A stretch of 28,948 bases of DNA, taken from assembly GCA_959027945.1 (NCBI GenBank), contig CAUFRO010000026.1, positions 1 through 28,948 on the forward strand, written 5' to 3'. Each line of letters starts with the position of its first letter. The stretch's first letter is position 1. This DNA is from an uncultured Collinsella sp. (GTDB lineage Bacteria > Actinomycetota > Coriobacteriia > Coriobacteriales > Coriobacteriaceae). Shown piece after piece: positions 23,007-28,948 of this stretch. Made by a program: the position numbers and the translations under genes. The notes below the pieces were generated by a model. That model made no database searches and had not been told where the DNA came from. It saw only the letters and a program-made list of their open reading frames with translations.

Positions 23007-25238
23007 CTAGAAGTTGGCGTCGTTGAGTTGTTCGTTCTCGAGGCCGTCGAGCTGTTGCTGTTCGGGCGTATCGGCGACGCTCTCGAGCAACTCGGTGGGG
23101 TCGACGTTCATGTTCCTACCGGCTTCGTTGCCGTTGACCAGGTCGTCCGAGAAGATATCGACTTCCATTTCCTCGGCCTCTTCGATCTGAACCTCGAGCG
23201 GCACCTGGGTGCGTACGAGCTTAACGGCCGGGCGCATGCGGGCAAACAGCGGCACGTACTCGATGATGATGGCCGAGTTCTCAAGACCGTACCAGCGTGC
23301 CGGGCTTCCGCAGGCGCGGCGGACGGCGTACTTGATGGCCATCACGCGGTGGTCATTGCGGTTGATGTCCGTTTCGGGGGCAAGCATCTTGCGCAGCATG
23401 CAAAAGCGGAAGTCACCTACGTTGCCGCGGGTCTCGTAGATGGAGTAGGTGTGATGTTGCGGCGGCAGCTCGCCCGATGCCATCAGGTCGCCGACGATCT
23501 GACGCAGGTAGGCATTAACGCGCTGGTTGACCTTAAAGCCCAGGTCCAGGCGCACGCGGAAGAGGAAGTCCGTGCCAAAGGTCTCGACGGAATACTCGTG
23601 CGTATAGGGCTCGTCGGTAACGTGCACGTTAATGAACCAATATGCCTTGGCGCGCTTGGGGTGCTTGTCCAGGATGGAATAGAGCACGTCGCGGTCGAGC
23701 GTGAGCGGATCGGGGCTGTTGGTGAGGAACACCAGGTTGTCGGCGAGCACGGGGTAGGTCTCGTCGTTGCGCAGGCGGTTGAGCTGATCGATGTACTTGG
23801 AGACGGGCAGCAGGATCGTCTGCGTGCGCTCGATGGCGGTGCCGCGGCGCCACACGTACATAAGGCCAAACAGCAGTGCGGCCAAGAAGATCATCACATA
23901 GCCGCCGTCAAAGAACATGGTGAGGCACGAGGCGAAGAAGCACAGCTCGATGGCACCAAAGAGCAGGGCGAAGACGCAGGCACCCAGCCTGTGCTTGAGG
24001 ATGCCGGCGATGTAGCTCGTCAAAAGCGTCGTGGTCATGAGCATGGTCACGGTAATGGCGAGGCCGTAGGCGCTCTCCATGCGCTCGGAGTTTTGGAACA
24101 GCAGCACGATGAAGATGCAGCCGACCCACATGATGTTGTTGACGAGCGGAATATAGAGCTGCCCCTTGGTGTCGCTGGGGTAGTGGATGCGCAGATGCGG
24201 CATAAGGTTGAGACGCGTTGCCTCGGATACCAGCGAGAACGAGCCGGTGATGAGCGCCTGCGAGGCAATGATGGCCGCCACGGCCGAAAGCACGATGGCA
24301 AAGGGGCGCAGGGGCTCGGGAAGCATCATATAGAACGGGTTGACGATATCCATCGCGAGCATCTGGGGATTGGAATTGTTGGCGAGCAGCCAAGCGCCCT
24401 GACCCAGATAGTTAAGGATGAGGGCCGCCTTTACGAACGGCCAGGATGCGTAAATGTTAGCCTTGCCCACGTGACCCATGTCCGAATAGAGCGCCTCGGC
24501 GCCGGTCGTCGACAGGAAGACGAAGCCGAGCACCATGATGCCCGAGTGGTTGATGGGCGAGAACAGGAACATGATGCCGCGGATGGGGTTGAGCGCGCGC
24601 AGGATGGACAGGTTGCCGAGCATGTTGAACAGGCCGGCGCCAGCCAAGAACAGGAACCACAGCGTCATAAGCGGGCCGAACAGCTTGCCGATTGACGAGG
24701 TGCCGGCGCGCTGCATGGCAAACAGGCCGCAGATAATGATGATGGTGATGATGATGACGTTGGTCTGGCCGTCACCCAAAAGCGCATGGCCCCACTCGAT
24801 AGTGCGCAAGCCCTCGATGGCCGTGGTAACCGTGACGGCGGGGGTGAGGATGCCGTCGGCGAGCAGCGCCGCGCCGCCGATCATGGCGGGGAGAATCAGC
24901 CATGGCGCCACCTTGCGCACGAGACTAAACAGGGCGAAGATGCCGCCTTCGTTGTGGTTGTCGGCCTTCATGGCGATTACCACGTACTTGACCGTGGTCA
25001 CGAGCGTCATGGTCCAGATGACGAGCGAAAGCGCGCCCAGGATCATGTCCTCGCTGACGGTACCGATGCCGCCGTTGTTGGCGACGATTGATTTCATGGT
25101 GTACATGGGGCTCGTGCCGATGTCGCCATAGACGACGCCGAGCGTTACGAGCAGCATGCCAGCGGAGAGGGGGATGGCTCCGTGCCCGCCTTGCCCGCGC
25201 TGGTCTTGGAGGTTTGCCTCCAGTTTGTTGTGTGCCAC
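23007..25238 (-). CDS. kup: KUP-family potassium uptake protein
   Basis: A 743-residue K+ transporter (K+/H+ symport in E. coli Kup). The N-terminus contains the hallmark GVVYGDIGTSPMY (about 35-47), followed by about 12 membrane helices to residue 480. A long hydrophilic C-terminal cytoplasmic part includes DRDVLYSILDKHPKRAKAYW and ends in an acidic tail, making it longer than the roughly 620 residues of E. coli Kup. I choose the GTG at 25238 as start because AAGGGAG lies 5 bases upstream. An ATG six codons earlier has no ribosome site, and that codon run contains the site itself. It is downstream of the EamA transporter on the same strand but separated by 157 bases and a hairpin. Confidence 0.9.
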   Translation of the reverse strand: MAHNKLEANLQDQRGQGGHGAIPLSAGMLLVTLGVVYGDIGTSPMYTMKSIVANNGGIGTVSEDMILGALSLVIWTMTLVTTVKYVVIAMKADNHNEGGIFALFSLVRKVAPWLILPAMIGGAALLADGILTPAVTVTTAIEGLRTIEWGHALLGDGQTNVIIITIIIICGLFAMQRAGTSSIGKLFGPLMTLWFLFLAGAGLFNMLGNLSILRALNPIRGIMFLFSPINHSGIMVLGFVFLSTTGAEALYSDMGHVGKANIYASWPFVKAALILNYLGQGAWLLANNSNPQMLAMDIVNPFYMMLPEPLRPFAIVLSAVAAIIASQALITGSFSLVSEATRLNLMPHLRIHYPSDTKGQLYIPLVNNIMWVGCIFIVLLFQNSERMESAYGLAITVTMLMTTTLLTSYIAGILKHRLGACVFALLFGAIELCFFASCLTMFFDGGYVMIFLAALLFGLMYVWRRGTAIERTQTILLPVSKYIDQLNRLRNDETYPVLADNLVFLTNSPDPLTLDRDVLYSILDKHPKRAKAYWFINVHVTDEPYTHEYSVETFGTDFLFRVRLDLGFKVNQRVNAYLRQIVGDLMASGELPPQHHTYSIYETRGNVGDFRFCMLRKMLAPETDINRNDHRVMAIKYAVRRACGSPARWYGLENSAIIIEYVPLFARMRPAVKLVRTQVPLEVQIEEAEEMEVDIFSDDLVNGNEAGRNMNVDPTELLESVADTPEQQQLDGLENEQLNDANF

Positions 25239-25337
25239 GAGGACTCCCTTAGACATCCGGTTATCTGTCTAGGACAAAAAACTTTATGCCGTCTTTATAC
25301 ATACAAGAGCAGTTTGGCACATCGGGTTATTTTAGAC

Positions 25338-25361
25338 AATAATCCTCAGCTGGGGATTATT
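25338..25361. repeat. Hairpin between the EamA transporter gene and kup
   Basis: AATAATCC-N8-GGATTATT with a CAGCTG core in the loop, 35 bases beyond the EamA stop and about 100 bases before the kup start. It may be a weak terminator or an operator of kup. No T-tract follows. Confidence 0.4.
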
Positions 25362-25395
25362 TATCTACGCAGGTAGCATTTCAAAGCAGGGGCTT

Positions 25396-26307
25396 TTAAG
25401 CACGTACTGTCTGGGCGATGCCAGCCTTGGCGTTTGCGCGTTTGCCGGCGAGTTCGCAAAAAATCGCGCCGCCGATGATAAGCGCGGCGCCCATCAGACG
25501 GACCGGTGTTATGGCTTCGCCCAAAAGGACGGCCGAGAACACGACCGCCGAAAGCGGCTCGAGGTAGCCGACGACGGCGACGGTCTGGACGGGCAGCTTG
25601 GCGACGGCGCTAAAGTAGAGCAGGCAACCAATGCCGGTGTTGACGACGCCGAGCATAGCGACGGCGCGCCAATCAATACTGGCGGCGATACCGGCGGACA
25701 GGAACGAGGGAGCGCCCTGCGTGATGAGCGTGAGGACCAGTGCGGTCACAAAGGCGGCGCTCACCTGGAGCGCGGAGTTCTCGAGGCCCTCGATGTGCGG
25801 CGCACCCTTGCTGGCGATGACCATCAATGCATAGCAGAAGGCCGAGGCGATTCCACAGACGATGCCCGCAATGGGCATATTGCCGCCTAGACCTTGCGCT
25901 GCAATGAGAAAAGCACCGCAGGCGACGGCGACAAAGCCGGCGATTTTGCCGCCGGTCAGCTTTTCGCCAAAGATGAGCGGGGAGAGTGCCATGACAATGA
26001 TGGGGCCGCAGTAGTACAGCAGCGAGGATACGCCGACGCCGATCGTCTGGTAGGCGCGGAACAGAAAAATCCAGCTGGCGCCCAGCGCGGCGCCCGAGAC
26101 GATGAGCGCTGCGGCCTCGCGGGGGCGAGACGGAGCCTGCAGGTTATGGCGCTTGGTTATGAAGAGGATGGCGGCAAGGGTGAGAGCGCCCAAAAACGTG
26201 CGCAACAGTACGATATCGGAGCTCGGCAGCGCGATGGCAGCGGCGATGATGCCGTTGGAGCCAAACAATAGCAATGCTGCTAAGTACGTAAACAATCCGT
26301 TGTTCAT
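25396..26307 (-). CDS. EamA/DMT-family transporter
   Basis: A 303-residue drug/metabolite transporter with two five-helix EamA repeats (about residues 5-137 and 145-287). Typical segments are SWIFLFRAYQTIGVGVSSLLYYCGPI in the first half and LYFSAVAKLPVQTVAVVGYLEPLSAVVFS in the second. Substrates of this family are amino acids, purines or other metabolites, usually exported; here it is unknown. ATG at 26307 follows GAGGGG by 10 bases. It is divergent from a LysR gene, with a shared dyad between them, so the regulator probably controls it. Confidence 0.88.
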   Translation of the reverse strand: MNNGLFTYLAALLLFGSNGIIAAAIALPSSDIVLLRTFLGALTLAAILFITKRHNLQAPSRPREAAALIVSGAALGASWIFLFRAYQTIGVGVSSLLYYCGPIIVMALSPLIFGEKLTGGKIAGFVAVACGAFLIAAQGLGGNMPIAGIVCGIASAFCYALMVIASKGAPHIEGLENSALQVSAAFVTALVLTLITQGAPSFLSAGIAASIDWRAVAMLGVVNTGIGCLLYFSAVAKLPVQTVAVVGYLEPLSAVVFSAVLLGEAITPVRLMGAALIIGGAIFCELAGKRANAKAGIAQTVRA

Positions 26308-26336
26308 GTGCTGACATCCCCTCTATATCCGAGCAT

Positions 26337-26353
26337 GTTCACTATGGGTGAAC
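26337..26353. promoter_or_regulatory. Dyad GTTCAC-N5-GTGAAC, candidate LysR operator
   Basis: Perfect 6-bp arms around TATGG (17 bp), in the 118-base divergent gap between the EamA transporter and LysR genes. Its size and symmetry fit a LysR-type site, and it abuts the LysR gene's -35 region. Confidence 0.5.
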
Positions 26354-26380
26354 TGGCTTTAGAAGAAAAGCGAATATAAT
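26353..26380 (+). promoter_or_regulatory. Putative promoter of the divergent LysR gene
   Basis: A consensus -10 TATAAT (26375-26380) is preceded at 16 bases by CTGGCT (3 of 6 matches to TTGACA). The adjoining dyad would let the regulator repress itself. The start codon is 46 bases downstream. Confidence 0.5.
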
Positions 26381-26425
26381 GCATGGCTGACATGACAAAA
26401 TCTCATGCAAGGGTGGAGGACTGCC

Positions 26426-27283
26426 GTGGAAACGAATATTCAAAAGATGCAGGTGCTGCTCGAGACAGTGCGCGCCGGAAGCTTTACGCGCGCCGCCGAG
26501 CGCCTGAGCTATTCGCAATCGGGCGTGAGCCGCATGGTGGCCGATCTTGAGGCCGATTGGGGCTTTAAGGTGCTCGACCGCAGTCGCGAGGGCGTGGCTC
26601 TTTCTGCTGACGGGCGGCAGGTCATGCCGGCTGTCGAGGCGCTCTGCGAGGAATTCGTTCGCTTGCAGCGACGCGTGGATGAGATGCGTGGGCTCATGCG
26701 CGGCAAAATCTGCATCGGTACGTTTTCGAGCGTGGCGACCCACGTGCTGCCGCCGGTGATTGCTCGTTTTCGTGCCGATTATCCAGACATTGATTACGAG
26801 TTGCTGATGGGCGACTATTCAGAGATTGAACAATGGGTGGCAGAGGGCCGCTGCGATCTGGGCTTTATCCCGCATGAGCCCCGAGAAAATGGCATGACGT
26901 CGCGGTCTTTGGCGCGCGACGAGTTGATGGCGGTGGTGCCGACAGATTCGTTGCTTGCCACGGCGGAGTTCGTCTCTCTTGCCGATTTAGCCAACGAGCA
27001 GTTTATTCTGCTGGAACGGGGTACCGATGATGAGATTACGCCGCTATTCCGTCGGGCGGGGCTGGCGGTGCGCTCAAAACTGTCGACTTGGGATGACTAT
27101 GCGATTATGGCTATGGTCGAGGATGGCCTGGGCGTGAGCATCCTTCCGGCGCTCATCTTGCGTCGCTGTCAGTTCGATGTTGCCGTGCGTTCGCTCGAGG
27201 GGCATCCCCATCGGCAGATCAACGCCATATATCGAACGGCCGATGTTTCGCTTGCCGCCGCTCGTTTCCTCGAATACCTCTAA
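26426..27283 (+). CDS. LysR-family transcriptional regulator (divergent from EamA transporter)
   Basis: A 285-residue LysR regulator. The N-terminal HTH reads QKMQVLLETVRAGSFTRAAE with recognition helix SQSGVSRMVADLE. A linker helix follows, and from about residue 85 the effector-binding domain begins (GKICIGTFSSVATHVLPPVI). A GTG at 26426 is chosen because GGAGGA lies 5 bases upstream; an in-frame ATG seven codons earlier has no such site. The adjacent divergent transporter is the probable target, with the effector being the transported metabolite; that is inferred from arrangement. Confidence 0.87.
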   Translation: METNIQKMQVLLETVRAGSFTRAAERLSYSQSGVSRMVADLEADWGFKVLDRSREGVALSADGRQVMPAVEALCEEFVRLQRRVDEMRGLMRGKICIGTFSSVATHVLPPVIARFRADYPDIDYELLMGDYSEIEQWVAEGRCDLGFIPHEPRENGMTSRSLARDELMAVVPTDSLLATAEFVSLADLANEQFILLERGTDDEITPLFRRAGLAVRSKLSTWDDYAIMAMVEDGLGVSILPALILRRCQFDVAVRSLEGHPHRQINAIYRTADVSLAAARFLEYL

Positions 27284-27343
27284 ATGCGTGCACGTCGTTA
27301 TCGCCTTGGGATAAATCTCGAGGTCTTGCTCATTTTATTTTTG

Positions 27344-27427
27344 AAATTGAACTTTTCGAAATAACACGGCGTTATACTGCTTCCTAAATTGAACTCAGGT
27401 TCAATTCGTGTTGTATAAATTGAACTT
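27344..27427. promoter_or_regulatory. Operator array of AATTGAAC half-sites upstream of the HTH-aminotransferase gene
   Basis: Four AATTGAAC half-sites: 27345-27352, 27387-27394 with its inverted partner 27399-27406 (perfect dyad around TCAG), and 27418-27425. The three direct copies start 42 and 31 bp apart, close to four and three helical turns. The longer context AAATTGAACT is repeated at all three direct copies. TATACT (27373-27378) and TATAAA (27414-27419) are candidate -10 elements inside the array. The nearest DNA-binding protein is the HTH domain encoded immediately downstream, so autoregulation is likely. Confidence 0.65.
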
Positions 27428-27446
27428 TGCCAGCAAGGAGGTTCTA

Positions 27447-28948
27447 GTGGCCCAAGAGACGTTTAGCGATCGTCTGCGACAGGCTATGTCCGATCGCGAC
27501 GTTCGCCAGTCGGACGTGATCCGCGCATCGGAGATGCTCGGCAAAAAACTCGGCAAGAGTCAGATGAGCCAATATGTGAGCGGCAAGACGATTCCGCGGC
27601 GCGATGTGGCTGAGCTGCTCGCCCGTATTTTGGAGGTCGATGTTACCTGGCTGCTTGCCGGCGACGCCGATCAAGGCGAGGCATCATCACCCCGCAACGA
27701 TTCCAAGCCCGAACCCCATCCCTCAGCTCAAATTGCAAGGAGCACCACCATGCGTACTTTTTCTAAATCCACCAAGCTCGATAACGTCCTGTATGACGTG
27801 CGCGGTCCCGTCGTCGACGAGGCCGCCCGTATGGAGGACGAGGGCGAGCGCATCCTCAAGCTCAATATCGGCAACCCGGCGCCCTTCGGTTTCCGCACGC
27901 CCGATGAGGTCATCAAGGACATGCGCCAGCAGCTGCCCGACTGCGAAGGCTATTCCAACTCGCGTGGCCTGTTCTCCGCGCGCAAGGCGATCATGCAGTA
28001 TTCGCAGATCAAGGGCTTGCCCAACGTTCAGATGGAGCATATCTACACGGGCAACGGCGTGTCCGAGCTCATTCAGCTTTCGATGAACGCGCTGCTCGAC
28101 AATGGCGACGAGATTCTGATCCCCAGCCCCGACTATCCGCTCTGGACGGCGTGCGCAACCCTTGCCGGCGGTCATCCCGTGCACTATCTGTGCGATGAGC
28201 AGGCGGATTGGTATCCCGACCTGGAGGATATGGAGTCCAAGATCACGAGCGCGACCAAAGCCCTCGTCATCATCAACCCCAACAACCCCACGGGTTCCGT
28301 CTATCCGCGCGAGGTGCTCGAGGGCATCGTCGAGGTTGCACGCAGGCATCAGCTGATGATCTTTGCTGATGAGATCTACGACCGCCTGTGCATGGACGGC
28401 TACGAGCACGTCTCGATTGCCTCGCTCGCTCCCGATCTGCCCTGCGTCACCTTTAGCGGTCTGTCCAAGTCGCACATGATCGCGGGCTATCGTATTGGCT
28501 GGATGGTGCTTTCGGGCAACCAGCGCTGCATGAGCGACTTTATTATGGGCATCAACATGCTCTCGAACATGCGCCTGTGCTCCAACGTGCCGGCCCAGTC
28601 GATCGTCCAGACGGCGCTCGGCGGCCATCAGTCCGTCAACGACTACATCCGCCCCGGCGGCCGTGTCTACGAGCAGCGCAACTTTGTGTATGAGGCGCTC
28701 AACAAGATTGACGGCATCTCGGTGGTTAAGCCGCGTGCGGCGTTCTACATCTTCCCCAAGATGGATGTGAAGAAGTTCAACATTACCGATGACGAGCAGT
28801 TCGCCCTTGACCTGCTGCACGAGAAGAAGATCCTGATCACGCGCGGCGGCGGCTTTAACTGGGCTGAGCCCGACCACTTCCGTATCGTGTACCTGCCGCG
28901 CATGGAAGTGCTCAAAGAGTCCCTCGAAGACCTCGCCGACTTCTTCGA
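27447..28948 (+). CDS. alaA: XRE-HTH domain fused to AlaA-type alanine aminotransferase (3' partial)
   Basis: A continuous frame of at least 500 codons that runs off the right edge. Residues 1-75 form a Cro/CI-type HTH (SDRLRQAMSDRDVRQSDV, then KSQMSQYVSGKTIPRRD and LARILEVDVTWLLAG). A Ser/Pro-rich linker covers about 76-101. From Met102 it is a nearly complete fold-type I PLP aminotransferase very like E. coli AlaA: LNIGNPAPFGF, YSNSRGLFSARKAI, NPNNPTGSVY, FADEIYDRL, and the PLP lysine in FSGLSKSHM (Lys341, or Lys240 counted from Met102). The enzyme should interconvert alanine and pyruvate with 2-oxoglutarate. GTG at 27447 follows AAGGAG by 6 bases. A second equally good site precedes the in-frame ATG at 27750. 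Only the last few C-terminal residues are cut off. Confidence 0.88.
   Translation, partial: MAQETFSDRLRQAMSDRDVRQSDVIRASEMLGKKLGKSQMSQYVSGKTIPRRDVAELLARILEVDVTWLLAGDADQGEASSPRNDSKPEPHPSAQIARSTTMRTFSKSTKLDNVLYDVRGPVVDEAARMEDEGERILKLNIGNPAPFGFRTPDEVIKDMRQQLPDCEGYSNSRGLFSARKAIMQYSQIKGLPNVQMEHIYTGNGVSELIQLSMNALLDNGDEILIPSPDYPLWTACATLAGGHPVHYLCDEQADWYPDLEDMESKITSATKALVIINPNNPTGSVYPREVLEGIVEVARRHQLMIFADEIYDRLCMDGYEHVSIASLAPDLPCVTFSGLSKSHMIAGYRIGWMVLSGNQRCMSDFIMGINMLSNMRLCSNVPAQSIVQTALGGHQSVNDYIRPGGRVYEQRNFVYEALNKIDGISVVKPRAAFYIFPKMDVKKFNITDDEQFALDLLHEKKILITRGGGFNWAEPDHFRIVYLPRMEVLKESLEDLADFF
27737..27752 (+). promoter_or_regulatory. Internal ribosome binding site and in-frame ATG of the aminotransferase
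   Basis: AAGGAG (27737-27742) lies 7 bases before ATG 27750, exactly where E. coli AlaA-type proteins begin. It is in the same frame as the upstream HTH, 303 bases after the GTG, with no stop between. It would yield a free aminotransferase in addition to the HTH fusion. Confidence 0.7.

Noticed and set aside
22998..24695. Long plus-strand open frame (about 565 codons) opposite kup
   Set aside because: The His/Glu/Gly/Val-rich composition is what the complement of a high-GC membrane-protein gene gives. Kup on the other strand is certain.
27723..28877. Minus-strand open frame of about 384 codons opposite the aminotransferase
   Set aside because: It is the antisense of a highly conserved AlaA-like protein and has no independent ribosome site or recognisable motif.
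1..28948. CRISPR array, tRNA/rRNA genes, insertion sequence, phage or integrase genes
   Set aside because: No regularly spaced repeats, tRNA-like cloverleaf with a GTTCRANNC arm, rRNA segments or transposase/integrase motifs were seen on reading both strands by eye.

Overview
The window is high-GC (roughly 60% by eye) bacterial chromosome with strong GC3 bias, compact genes, AGGAGG-type ribosome binding sites and some GTG/TTG starts. The gene content fits a gut actinobacterium of the Coriobacteriia, most like Collinsella: a bile-salt-hydrolase-type enzyme, thiamine salvage under a TPP riboswitch, Kup potassium uptake, NCS2 nucleobase permeases and paired GGDEF/EAL proteins. The assignment is inferred from gene content and codon use, not from a marker gene. 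I saw no rRNA, tRNA, CRISPR array, insertion sequence or prophage.

Layout: 1-1.6 kb, 3' part of a UvrA-like ABC ATPase. 1.6-5.8 kb, a minus-strand run: an orphan AAA-type ATPase, a TrmL-like tRNA methyltransferase with a large insertion, a CobW/COG0523 GTPase, an ArsC/Spx-like protein lacking its cysteine, and a flavoprotein with a four-cysteine cluster. Three hairpins with unrelated stems but the same GACAG loop sit between the first of these genes. 5.8-6.7 kb is a poorer, partly AT-rich patch with a coding-like remnant and two small genes. 6.7-11.1 kb holds two paralogous cyclic-di-GMP proteins. 11.4-12.3 kb encodes a patatin-like lipase. 12.4-14.4 kb is a TPP-riboswitch operon, thiM - thiamine-binding protein - thiE. 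14.5-17.6 kb has a HAD phosphatase, a LysR regulator and a MetE C-terminal-type methyltransferase. 17.7-21.2 kb has a uracil-type permease, an esterase and a guanine/hypoxanthine-type permease. 21.4-22.9 kb has a deformylase-like protein with a replaced catalytic Glu and the bile salt hydrolase. 23-27.3 kb has kup and a divergent EamA transporter/LysR pair. The window ends inside an unusual gene.

The most unusual element is at the right end. A Cro/CI-type (XRE) DNA-binding domain is joined in frame, without a stop, to a complete AlaA-type alanine aminotransferase. The aminotransferase also has its own strong internal ribosome binding site and ATG. Upstream lie four copies of an AATTGAAC half-site, two forming a perfect dyad and the outer ones spaced about 42 and 31 bp away, close to whole helical turns. 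The architecture suggests an autoregulated enzyme-regulator that could be made in long and short forms. It resembles MocR/GabR proteins in concept but uses a different DNA-binding fold and keeps the enzyme's catalytic lysine.
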